From Streptomyces melanogenes (GTDB taxonomy: Bacteria; Actinomycetota; Actinomycetes; Streptomycetales; Streptomycetaceae): a stretch of 64,000 nucleotides of DNA. Positions 24,140-33,110 of the stretch are shown piece after piece; position 1 is the first letter of the stretch, and each line of letters opens with the position of its first letter. Under the pieces are notes generated by a model. That model saw only the letters and a list, made by a program, of their open reading frames with translations, was not told where the DNA came from and searched no databases. Both the position numbers and the translations under genes were made by a program. The stretch covers positions 1 through 64,000 of the forward strand of contig NZ_BMTS01000024.1 in the NCBI RefSeq assembly GCF_014649795.1. The letters run 5' to 3'.

Positions 24140-27100
24140 GAACTACCCCCGCAGGTGCGGGGACGACGTGCCAGCGCTGAGGGCGTCGCGTCCGGCCTTG
24201 GAACTACCCCCGCGGGTGCGGGGACGACTGGTCAGGCACGGGTGTCTCGCTCTTATTCGCCGAACTACCCTCGCGGGTGCGGGGGACGACCCCGGCACCC
24301 CGGTCACCCCGCTCCGCCTGGAGGAACTACCCCCGCGGGTGCGGGGACGACAAGGCCGTGCTCCAGGGCGAAGCGGTAGAAGTCGAACTACCCCTGCGGG
24401 TGCGGGGACGACGTCGGCGGCCTGGAGGTGAGCGGCGCCCTGCGCGAACTACCCCCGCAGGTGCGGGGACGACATCCTGGGCAAGACGGGCAGCGGGAAG
24501 AGCTACGAACTACCCCCGCGGGTGCGGGGACGACTTCGGCACGGTGGGCACGGTGATCGCCGGGGTGGAACTACCCCCGCGGGTGCGGGGACGACGCGCG
24601 CCCCGGATCGGGGTAGAGGACGGCGAACGAACTACCCCCGCAGGTGCGGGGACGACGATCGGCCCGGCGACCACCGTTCCGACCCCCGACGAACTACCCC
24701 CGCGGGTGCGGGGACGACGGACCGCAGAAACGGGCGCAGTTCTGACCGCAGGAACTACCCCCGCGGGTGCGGGGACGACCGCCTGTTCATGGAGGAGGCC
24801 GACCGAACGAGCGAACTACCCCCGCGGGTGCGGGGACGACGCGGACCAGGTCGGCGCGGGCGCGGGCGGAGAGGAACTACCCCCGCGGGTGCGGGGACGG
24901 CCGGTGGGCGCGGACGATGTCCCCGCCGGGCAGGGAACCACCCCCGCGGGTGCGGGGACGACGACGGGCAGCACGAGCCACCACGCCCCCTTGGTGAACT
25001 ACCCCCGCGGGTGCGGGGACGACAGGACCACGACGACGGTGACGATCGGCCCCAGCGAACTACCCCCGCGGGTGCGGGGACGACACGGCCACCGTGTACG
25101 GACTGGCCGGGGTGCAGGAACTACCCCCGCGGGTGCGGGGACGACTCCAGCGCCCACACGCTCGGAACTGCGATGGCAGAACTACCCCCGCGGGTGCGGG
25201 GACGACGCTGAAGGCACGCGGATGACGGTGCTACGGCCGGAACTACCCCCGCGGGTGCGGGGACGACGTCGTGCCCACCGCCTGCGCGGTGAAATCGGGG
25301 GAACTACCCCCGCGGGTGCGGGGACGACTGCCCGTGCCGGGCAGCGAGGACCTTGCGGAGCGAACTACCCCCGCGGGTGCGGGGACGACGTCGTGCCCAC
25401 CGCCTGCGCGGTGAAATCGGGGGAACTACCCCCGCGGGTGCGGGGACGACCCGAAGCGCGGCTCGACGCGGGTGCGGCCCCGGGAACTACCCCCGCGGGT
25501 GCGGGGACGACGCCGCGCTCGCGCTCTGCGAAGACCGCCCCGGCGAACTACCCCTGCGGGTGCGGGGACGACGAGGGGCCCGGCTGTTTCAAGTGCGAGC
25601 GGCAGGAACTACCCCCGCGGGTGCGGGGACGACACCCTCCCGCACGTTCAGCACGTCTTCGACGGCGAACTACCCCCGCGGGTGCGGGGACGACCTGCCT
25701 GCCAACGCGTCCTCGCAGGTGTGCCAGGAACTACCCCCGCGGGTGCGGGGACGACCCCGTCGAACTCGGTGCTGGCCAGGGTGGCGCCGAACTACCCCCG
25801 CGGGTGCGGGGACGACACGACGATCTCCGTGTGGGCGCCGTTGCCGAGAGAACTACCCCCGCGGGTGCGGGGACGACTGGGCGGCCACCCTGGCCGCCTC
25901 CATCTGCGCCGAACTACCCCCGCGGGTGCGGGGACGACGCCCACCACGGATACCGGAGTCCGCTTGCCCTGGAACTACCCCCGCGGGTGCGGGGACGACG
26001 ACCGGGTGACAGAAAAACCCCGGCATCCCGGCGAACTACCCCCGCGGGTGCGGGGACGACCCGGTCGGCGTGGTCTCGGGAGACCTGGTCTCGGAACTAC
26101 CCCCGCGGGTGCGGGGACGACCCGCCGTACCACCTGCTCGGGCACATGGTGAACGAACTACCCCCGCGGGTGCGGGGACGACGCTGTCCTCGTGGACGGC
26201 GACGGTGACGGCGGAGAACTACCCCCGCGGGTGCGGGGACGACGCCAGCGACGCCGCCGACGAACTGGCCCTGCATGAACTACCCCCGCGGGTGCGGGGA
26301 CGACGGTCACGGCGAACCCCCCGACCGCGCACCGCGCGAACTACCCCCGCGGGTGCGGGGACGACGCATTGAGCGAGCCGACCGTCTCCGGGGCGACGGA
26401 ACTACCCCCGCGGGTGCGGGGACGACCCCGGCCGGGTGCTGGACACGCTGGAGAACGAGGAACTACCCCCGCGGGTGCGGGGACGACCGGACGAACGGCA
26501 GACCAGCCTTGAGGATCTGGGAACTACCCCCGCGGGTGCGGGGACGACCCTGCGTCGACGCTGGCCTTGTCCATGGCCTGGGAACTACCCCCGCGGGTGC
26601 GGGGACGACTTGCGTTCTCTTTTTGGCGGAACCCCTCCCAACGAACTACCCCCGCGGGTGCGGGGACGACGACTGCCAGCCGGGGACGTCGAGCAATCCG
26701 CGGGAACTACCCCCGCGGGTGCGGGGACGACGACAGCGGTACGGCCCGCTGGAGCTGTTCCAGGGAACTACCCCCGCGGGTGCGGGGACGACCACCGGCA
26801 AACCGGTCCCGGTCCCGGACCGCAGGAACTACCCCCGCGGGTGCGGGGACGACAACGCCGACGTAGGGAACTGGCTGGACTCCGTAGAACTACCCCCGCG
26901 GGTGCGGGGACGACTCCGACGAGCTGAGCTTGCGGCGGATCTTGGCCGAACTACCCCCGCGGGTGCGGGGACGACCTTTTTGGCCACAGCGGAGTTTGCG
27001 TCGCCGAGGAACTACCCCCGCGGGTGCGGGGACGACCCCGATTTTCGGTGCGACGGGGGCGATCCACACGAACTACCCCCGCGGGTGCGGGGACGACGTC

Positions 27101-27768
27101 CATCGTGAACGCGTGCGTACTCCCGTCGGGGAACTACCCCCGCGGGTGCGGGGACGACTCCATCGTCATCTTGCCTTCACCGGCCGCCGTCGAACTACCC
27201 CCGCGGGTGCGGGGACGACTCGTTGTGCGTGAAGATCGCATCCACGGATACGGAACTACCCCCGCGGGTGCGGGGACGACGACCTGATCGCCGCCTCCTG
27301 CTCCTCGCCCCACGAACTACCCCCGCGGGTGCGGGGACGACGTCGCGTCGTACAGGTTGGTGGAGCCGAAGCTGGAACTACCCCCGCGGGTGCGGGGACG
27401 ACTTTCTCTGTCGCCCGTCATGGTCGACTCCCGGGGAACTACCCCCGCGGGTGCGGGGACGACCTCTCCGCCGCGCGCCTGCGGTCCCGCTCGGCCGAAC
27501 TACCCCCGCGGGTGCGGGGACGACAGCTTGGCGGACCAAATCTCCGGCCGGAAACGCGAACTACCCCCGCGGGTGCGGGGACGACCCCGCAGCAATCCGG
27601 ACCAAGGACGCCTGCAAGGAACTACCCCCGCGGGTGCGGGGACGACCTGTCCTCGGGATATTGCACCTGTGCACCTTCGGAACTACCCCCGCGGGTGCGG
27701 GGACGACGTGGGCAGCGTCGCCGTGTTCGGCGGACTCGCGGAACTACCCCCGCGGGTGCGGGGACGAC
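24140..27768 (-). CRISPR. type I-E CRISPR array 1, 60 repeats
   Basis: There are sixty 28-bp repeats at 61-bp spacing with 59 spacers, nearly all 33 bp. In crRNA orientation (minus strand) the repeat starts GTCGTCCCCGCACCC and ends GCGGGGGTAGTTC; the GC-rich halves form the stem cut by Cas6e. The array follows cas2 on the same strand, so its leader is at the high-coordinate end. Repeats at the far end decay: 24012-24040 and about 24072-24095 are degenerate copies, 24262-24290 has an extra G, and the copies near 24873 and 24935 have point changes. One spacer occurs twice (25268-25300 and 25390-25422). Confidence 0.99.
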
Positions 27769-27814
27769 TCTTGCTGACCTGGGCTGTTGTCAGGCGATCA
27801 TGCCGTTTTCCTTT
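27769..27814 (-). promoter_or_regulatory. leader of CRISPR array 1
   Basis: Only 44 bp separate the cas2 stop from the first repeat. Read towards the array, the block AAAGGAAAAC (27805-27814) overlaps the cas2 stop codon. It is followed 36 bp later by the repeat, with CAGGTC in between. The leader of array 2 has the same block at the same distance, so this is probably the leader signal used for spacer integration. Confidence 0.75.
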
Positions 27815-28136
27815 ACTTGTTGCGCGGCCTTCCGTGGCTGTCCACTGCTGCTCTTGGTCTGGACATGAGCGTGAGTCCGTCGAAGTCGGTAGGGGTCCAT
27901 CGGTCCTGGCCAGCGGTGCGGACGGTCCAGCCCTGTTCGGTCCTGGCGGGTTCGATCATGACTGCCTGGCCGTCGCGGATGCGGTCAGCCATGATCTTCC
28001 AGAGCCCGTCGCGGATGCGTGCGTTGGGGCTGCCGACGAAGACCCCTGGGGCGGCTTCCGTGAACCAGCGGGTCAGATGGCCACGGAGGCCGGGGGGAGC
28101 GGCGATGAGGACGACGACCGTCGTCGCGCCGCTCAC
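27813..28136 (-). CDS. cas2: Cas2e, spacer acquisition
   Basis: The protein has 107 residues, the normal size for type I-E Cas2. The first strand TTVVVLIAAPPGLRGHLTRW and TEAAPGVFVGSPNARIRDGL are typical of Cas2e, followed by a short C-terminal tail. It forms the central dimer of the Cas1-Cas2 integration complex. The start overlaps the cas1 stop (ATGA type). The stop lies within the leader block of array 1. Confidence 0.95.
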   Translation of the reverse strand: MSGATTVVVLIAAPPGLRGHLTRWFTEAAPGVFVGSPNARIRDGLWKIMADRIRDGQAVMIEPARTEQGWTVRTAGQDRWTPTDFDGLTLMSRPRAAVDSHGRPRNK

Positions 28137-29119
28137 GATGTGGTGCTTTCGCCTGGGTCCGGCAGGACGTCGAGGTGGCTGTCCGCGTTAAAGGGGGCGT
28201 CACCCCAGTTGCGGCCGCTGCTGACGACGCCGTCCTTGTCGTCCCAGAGCCCTCCTAGGTCTTCTTCCAGCAGGGTGGAGTCTTCTGGGAGCAGCAGGCT
28301 CTTCACGTCTTCGACAACGCGGGGCAGCAGTTTGCCCTGGACGATGGCGTCGCGGAAGGCCGTGCGTGCGTCGCGCTCCGAGGTCAGTGCCTTGGCTGCG
28401 AGGTCGAAGGCCAGGGGGATGGTGAATTCGGCCTTGTAGAGGTCGGCGATGTCGAGTACGAAGGAGAGTGCGGATCCGGTGTGAACGAAGCCGAGGGCAG
28501 GGCTGGCGCCGATGCCGGTGATGACGGCGTGGCAAATGCCGTAGAGGGCGGAGTTCGCTGCGGATAGTAGCCGGTTGACGTCGTCGCCTGCGGCGAAGGC
28601 GTCGCCGGGTTTGTAGTCCCGTTTGGTCCAGGGCACGCCGGTTCGTTGGGAGTGCTGGGCGTAGAGTCGGCGGATGCGTGTGCCTTCCCGCCCTCGAAGT
28701 TGCTGAACGGTGAGGCCCGTTGTGTCTTCGTGGGGGAAGCGCATGTCGTACATGCGGCGGGCGACCTTGACGCGTTCTTTGGGGCGGGTGACCAGCCACG
28801 CCTGCCGTAGCTGGAGCTGGGAGCCGCGGGCGATGCCGTGGCCGGATGCGTAGAGGCGGACGCCGTGCTCGCCGACCCAGCACAGGGCAGTGCCGGAGTC
28901 GGCGAGTAGTGTGACGGCTTGGTGCGTGATGCGGCTTCCCGGGCCTATGAGGAGAACAGCCAGCCAGGACGCCGGGACGTGTACGACGCGCGCTTTGTTG
29001 ACCAGGACGATAGCATTGTCGTCGCGGTCGATGTGACAGCGTTCGACGTAGAGACTGGAGACGCGGTCCTCGAGTCTGTGTACTTCCTGCGGGCCGGTCC
29101 GCCACCATGGCTCAGGCAT
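28133..29119 (-). CDS. cas1: Cas1e integrase
   Basis: The protein has 328 residues. The metal-binding residues of Cas1 are visible: Glu145 in LRGREGTRIRRLY, His213 in GFVHTGSALSF and Asp in VLDIADLYKAEF (about 223-226). These positions are close to Glu141, His208 and Asp221 of the E. coli enzyme. It catalyses spacer insertion at the leader-repeat junction. The start overlaps the cas6e stop by eight bases, so the genes are translationally coupled. Confidence 0.97.
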   Translation of the reverse strand: MPEPWWRTGPQEVHRLEDRVSSLYVERCHIDRDDNAIVLVNKARVVHVPASWLAVLLIGPGSRITHQAVTLLADSGTALCWVGEHGVRLYASGHGIARGSQLQLRQAWLVTRPKERVKVARRMYDMRFPHEDTTGLTVQQLRGREGTRIRRLYAQHSQRTGVPWTKRDYKPGDAFAAGDDVNRLLSAANSALYGICHAVITGIGASPALGFVHTGSALSFVLDIADLYKAEFTIPLAFDLAAKALTSERDARTAFRDAIVQGKLLPRVVEDVKSLLLPEDSTLLEEDLGGLWDDKDGVVSSGRNWGDAPFNADSHLDVLPDPGESTTS

Positions 29120-29912
29120 TCGTCACCGCTGCCTCTGGTGCCGGGGCCAGGGTGAGCAGTCCTTGTCCGTATCCCTTGGCGGGCCCGATGCCCTGGAGTA
29201 GCGCGGTGCGCAGCGCGGAGGTGTTGGTGACCTGCAGGCGGCCTTCGAAGGTGACTGTGGACAGCGTGACCTGCGGGCCGTTGTGGTGCTTGTGGAAACG
29301 CAGGATGTCACGGCTGGTGATTGACACGGCCGGTCCTGACGTGGGTGTGGGGCCGGTCGTGAGTCCTGGGGCCGGTGTGTGGACATGTGCCTGGGGGATG
29401 GCGAAGCCGTGGCGTTCGGCGCGGGTGAGTATCCAGTTGAGTTGCTGGGATGCGGTGCGGTGGGCGACGCGGAAGCCGCGTGGGCGGCGGGCCGAGTCTG
29501 GTTGTTCGGTGTGCTCCTTGAGGCGGGCGTTCTGCCGCTCGCTCGGCTTGGTGGGGTGCGGCACGCTTTGGACGGGGTTCGCGGTGAGGCGGAAGCCGAA
29601 CTCCTTGCCGAGGGCGATGCGTTCGAGGAGCGGGGTGTAGTCGGCGATGCGTGGTTCGCCGCCGTCGGCGCCGGGCCAGCCGGCTTCGTCGACGAGGTGC
29701 TGCCAGGAGGGGCGGCTTTCGGTGAGGACGAGGATCTCGGCGCGGTGGGGGGTGCTGTTTTCCATCCGCCACAGGATGCGTTCGGTGACGGGCTGCACGG
29801 CGAGACCGGCGAGGATGGCCGCGTGCAGGCGGTGGGGGCTGGACAGCAGGGAGAGCGCTTGGCGGCGGCGCGGATTCAGGGCGATTTTGGACAGGTAGGG
29901 CATCAGGGTCAC
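29112..29912 (-). CDS. cas6e: Cas6e (Cse3), crRNA-processing endoribonuclease
   Basis: The protein has 266 residues. The N-terminal ferredoxin fold starts YLSKIALNPRRRQALSLLSS and contains the catalytic-type His in PHRLHAAIL (about 27-30). The C-terminal glycine-rich loop is GIGPAKGYGQGLLTLAP. It cuts each repeat at the base of its hairpin and stays in Cascade. It overlaps cas5 by four bases. Confidence 0.95.
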   Translation of the reverse strand: MTLMPYLSKIALNPRRRQALSLLSSPHRLHAAILAGLAVQPVTERILWRMENSTPHRAEILVLTESRPSWQHLVDEAGWPGADGGEPRIADYTPLLERIALGKEFGFRLTANPVQSVPHPTKPSERQNARLKEHTEQPDSARRPRGFRVAHRTASQQLNWILTRAERHGFAIPQAHVHTPAPGLTTGPTPTSGPAVSITSRDILRFHKHHNGPQVTLSTVTFEGRLQVTNTSALRTALLQGIGPAKGYGQGLLTLAPAPEAAVTNA

Positions 29913-30700
29913 CAGCCCAGGAGAGCGAACGGGTCGTGGTCAAGGTGGGCCGCAGGGGCTTTCCCGTCGGCCGATTGTGCTGTTGGCCGGCCGGTGGGGA
30001 CGGTGATCCACAGGTGGCGGACGGGCCGGCGGCCGAAGAGGGTGCCCGTCTTGAGGTCGTAAGTGTCGGGGACGTCGATGGTGACTTCGTCGCCGGCTGG
30101 GTCCTCGACGGTGGCTTCCAGCGTCACGTCCGTCGTGTGGATCTGGTTGCGGCGGTGAGCGGATGCCTGCCAGGGAACGGCTTTGAGCGCGTCATCGAGT
30201 GCCGCATCGGCTTGTAGTCCGAGGCTGATTGGTCCGCTGGGAGGGCAGGAGCGGCGGCCGAGGTAGAGCGGGTAGCGGGGGTGGCGCAGCGCGTGTTCGA
30301 GGCGTTCCAGGAGGGGGGTTGGGCCGTGCAGCGCGGCGACGAAGACGGCGTCTTGGATGTAGAAGCGCTGGGTGACTCCGGTGTACTTGGGTGGGCTGGT
30401 CTTCGTCTGCACGCCCTTGGCGTTCACCTTGGCGGAAGGCAGGGGCATGCCGCGGTGGTCGCTGAAGGTGTGGTAGTCCCGCAGCAGTGAGCCGGGCTGG
30501 TCGACGCGCACGCCGAGCCTGATGTCGAGGAGGTCGGTGATCGATGTTTCGCGGGAGCGGCCCTCGGCGGCCGCGAGGAGACCGAGGACGCCGGACTTCG
30601 TGGGCTGGTGCCGGGTCTCACGACGGTTGTAGCGCGAGGGGCCGCCCCAGGACTGCAGCGGCGCGGCCAGCCTGAGGATGAGAAGGGCATGGCCGGTCAT
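29909..30700 (-). CDS. cas5: Cas5e, Cascade subunit
   Basis: Length is 263 residues from ATG 30700, which overlaps the cas7 stop (ATGA). The N-terminus LLILRLAAPLQSWGGPSRYN and KSGVLGLLAAAEGR are the Cas5 signature. LYLGRRSCPPSGPI is the conserved C-terminal block that binds the crRNA 5' handle. The open frame continues upstream only as a shadow of cas7. Confidence 0.96.
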   Translation of the reverse strand: MTGHALLILRLAAPLQSWGGPSRYNRRETRHQPTKSGVLGLLAAAEGRSRETSITDLLDIRLGVRVDQPGSLLRDYHTFSDHRGMPLPSAKVNAKGVQTKTSPPKYTGVTQRFYIQDAVFVAALHGPTPLLERLEHALRHPRYPLYLGRRSCPPSGPISLGLQADAALDDALKAVPWQASAHRRNQIHTTDVTLEATVEDPAGDEVTIDVPDTYDLKTGTLFGRRPVRHLWITVPTGRPTAQSADGKAPAAHLDHDPFALLGW

Positions 30701-31863
30701 GACGCGTCGGCCTGGGGGATCTGGCCGTCGGCCAGCCAGTGTCCGAGCAGTCTCCCGAGCGAGTCGAGCAGCTGCGGGAAGGCGATGGACGGGCCGAACG
30801 CCTCGGCCAGCTTGTCGGAGCCGAGGTTGTAGGCGGCCAGGGTGCGGACGGGTTCGGCGCCCCAGGTGGCGGCGACGGACCTCAGTTCGCCCGCCAGGCG
30901 GAGGGCGGACTCGCTCGCCAGGCCGGTGGCGCCCACGACTGGCTCCTCGTACGCGGAGACCAGGTTCACCGGCTGGTCGGTGCGCAGGGTGAGGAGCACC
31001 AGGTGGGGCAGAGTGCGGTGGGCGAAGGAGTTCTGGTGGCCGGTCGGCATGGAGCGGGTGAAGGCATCGACGAACCGGATGGCCGTATCGCGTGTGTCCT
31101 CGGCGGAGCTGAGGTTGTCGCGTAGCTGGTGGACGCCGAGAGCTGTGTAGCGGTACAGGGTGGAGGAGTTGAACTCGACGGTGCCGATCATTCCCGCGCC
31201 GTGGTCCTCGGTGTTCTCGTCGTCTACTGCTGTGTAGTAGTCGAACTCGGTGCGCACCGCATGGGTGGACAGGGCATGAGCGACTTGGACGGCGGCGTCC
31301 ACATTGAGGGCGGGCAGGTCGGCGACCATGCGGCCGAAGAGCGCGACCTCCGCAGGGTGGCCGGTGGAAAGAGTGGAGACCACGGGGAGTTTGGCCACCT
31401 CGGCCTTGAGGTCCGCGTCGGAGAGGGCACACAGGGCTGTGGCACGGCCGTTCAGCAGCTTGACAATGTCGTCGAGCTGGCGCTTGCCGAAGAAGAGGAG
31501 GTAGGCGGACTGCTCCTCCTTCTTGGACGACTTGGTGATCCCGAGAGGCTCCAGCAGGGCAGCGGTCAGCCGATCTGCCTGGGCGGTCTCAAGGCCCGTG
31601 CCGCCTTCAGCAGCCGGGCGGGTGAGCCTTTCGGTGAGCAGGGTGGCGATCCGCTTGGTACGGGTCGCGCGGTCGGCCGGCTCCAGAGCCTTGGCGAATT
31701 CGGTGCGGGTGGCCCGCTTCCACGCCTGGGAGGAGACCCGGGCTCGGCGGGCGCCGCCGTACAGCGCCTGCTTCGGAGTCCCGGAATCGTCCCGGTTGGG
31801 GTTGGAGGGGGGCAGGCTTTGGAGGATGTGGACCTCGACGAACAAGGTGGGGGACTGAGCCAT
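30697..31863 (-). CDS. cas7: Cas7e (Cse4/CasC), Cascade backbone
   Basis: Length is 388 residues from ATG 31863, supported by GAGGAG ten bases upstream. VEVHILQSLPPSNPNRDDSG and RRARVSSQAWKRATR at the N-terminus, then FYDYYTAVDD-like and GTVEFNSSTLYRYT blocks, are typical. Six copies line the crRNA in Cascade. A 104-bp gap separates it from cse2, the only sizeable gap downstream of cse1, and may hold an internal promoter. Confidence 0.96.
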   Translation of the reverse strand: MAQSPTLFVEVHILQSLPPSNPNRDDSGTPKQALYGGARRARVSSQAWKRATRTEFAKALEPADRATRTKRIATLLTERLTRPAAEGGTGLETAQADRLTAALLEPLGITKSSKKEEQSAYLLFFGKRQLDDIVKLLNGRATALCALSDADLKAEVAKLPVVSTLSTGHPAEVALFGRMVADLPALNVDAAVQVAHALSTHAVRTEFDYYTAVDDENTEDHGAGMIGTVEFNSSTLYRYTALGVHQLRDNLSSAEDTRDTAIRFVDAFTRSMPTGHQNSFAHRTLPHLVLLTLRTDQPVNLVSAYEEPVVGATGLASESALRLAGELRSVAATWGAEPVRTLAAYNLGSDKLAEAFGPSIAFPQLLDSLGRLLGHWLADGQIPQADAS

Positions 31864-31967
31864 GGAAGGACTCCTCGGTGAGAATGGCATCGCCGGTGGG
31901 TGATGCGGGGGCTGCAGCGGGAAGAGTGGTGCGCGCGGCACCGGTCAAGTTCGGCCTTGCGGCCCCG

Positions 31968-33110
31968 TCAGGAAGTGCTGGCCTTGGGCTGGATGCGGAA
32001 GTCGCGGTCCCAGCGTTCGCGGAAACGGCTTTGCACGTCGGGCTGCTTGGGGTCGTCCCAGGTCCGCAGGGCGGTGCGCAGCAGGTCGTAGTCGAGTCCG
32101 ATGTCGGCGCGGGAGAGCAGGGGGACCAGGCCCCGCAGGTGCATGGCCAGCTCGCCGGTGTCGACCGAAGTGAGCAGGGCGCCGACTCGGCGTTCCAGCG
32201 CCTCTTGCCCGCTGCCGTTCTTCGCCAGCAGCAGACGCGCGGCGGTTCCGGGACTGTTGCCCGGGACATGCATGGTCCGGCTGCGGCTTTGCTGGTGCTG
32301 TCCGAAGAGGGAGAGCGCGGTGTGCTCGGCGATCAGGTCTCTGGTGAGGGCGCCTTTGTCCCGCAACGCGGAGGACATGCGACTGCGGTAGAACGGCCAC
32401 ATCGCGGGGACGGCGCCGGCCTCACGGGCGGTGCCGGATCGCAGGGCCGCGAGCTGTACACCGCTGTCCGCCCCATCCGGTGCGAAGCGGTCCCAGTACG
32501 GGGCGGCATCGGTGTCGTCCCCGGCGGCGGCCGGCTGGGTGTACTGCAGCCCCCAGGAACGCAAGACGCGGTCCTGGGCAGGGCTCTCCCAGGCAGTGAG
32601 GTCGTACATGAGCCGGGTGTAGTCGAGGCCGATGCCTGCCTGTGCCAGCAGGGGGACGAGGCGGTACAGGTGCTGGACGAGTTCATGGTGGTCCAGCGCG
32701 GTGGCGGCCGCAATCAGTCGCCGCTGGACGGCATTTTCTGCAAGTGTCGCGGCGTGCTGCAGGTGTCGGCAGGCCGTGCCCAGGCCGGTCCCCGGCTGAT
32801 GGGCGGGTTCGGCAGCCGCCTGCTGGTGGCGGCCGAACAGAGTGAGTGCCGCGTGTTCGGCGATGTAGAGGTCCGGCAGGTCTTGGGTGTCTCTTTGAGT
32901 GTCGGTCACGCGGACGCGGTGGGCGTCTCGCATAGCGGCGACTGTGCCCGCCTCGCCGTTGATACCGTCGCGCAAGTGCCGCAGCTTGCGGGTGATGTGT
33001 TCCGCGAAGCCGGGGCGGCCTTCTCGGGAACGCTTGTGCCAGTCGGCGGCGGCTTCTTCCCAGAAGTAGGCGCGCAGGCCGGTGCGGGTCCTGCCAGTTG
33101 CTGGGCTCAT
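31968..33110 (-). CDS. cse2: Cse2 (CasB) with two tandem Cse2 domains
   Basis: The protein has 380 residues, about twice the usual 160-230. Residues about 35-195 are one complete Cse2 domain (IAEHAALTLFGRHQQ, GLGTACRHL, AVQRRLIAAATALDHHELVQ, HLYRLVPLLAQAGIGLDYTR). Residues about 220-375 repeat the full pattern (LIAEHTALSLFGQHQQS, SPGTAARLLL, ALERRVGALLTSVDTGELAM, HLRGLVPLLSRADIGLDYDL). Cascade normally takes two separate Cse2 copies as its belly; here one chain could supply both. The two domains differ clearly, so the duplication is old. The start overlaps the cse1 stop by four bases. Confidence 0.93.
   Translation of the reverse strand: MSPATGRTRTGLRAYFWEEAAADWHKRSREGRPGFAEHITRKLRHLRDGINGEAGTVAAMRDAHRVRVTDTQRDTQDLPDLYIAEHAALTLFGRHQQAAAEPAHQPGTGLGTACRHLQHAATLAENAVQRRLIAAATALDHHELVQHLYRLVPLLAQAGIGLDYTRLMYDLTAWESPAQDRVLRSWGLQYTQPAAAGDDTDAAPYWDRFAPDGADSGVQLAALRSGTAREAGAVPAMWPFYRSRMSSALRDKGALTRDLIAEHTALSLFGQHQQSRSRTMHVPGNSPGTAARLLLAKNGSGQEALERRVGALLTSVDTGELAMHLRGLVPLLSRADIGLDYDLLRTALRTWDDPKQPDVQSRFRERWDRDFRIQPKASTS

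Noticed and set aside
24277..26208. Open frames of up to 643 codons with repeated NYPRGCGDD / ELPPRVRGR / TTPAGAGT units
   Set aside because: They are translations of the CRISPR repeats, whose 61-bp spacing keeps cycling through frames. No ribosome site or natural protein pattern is present.
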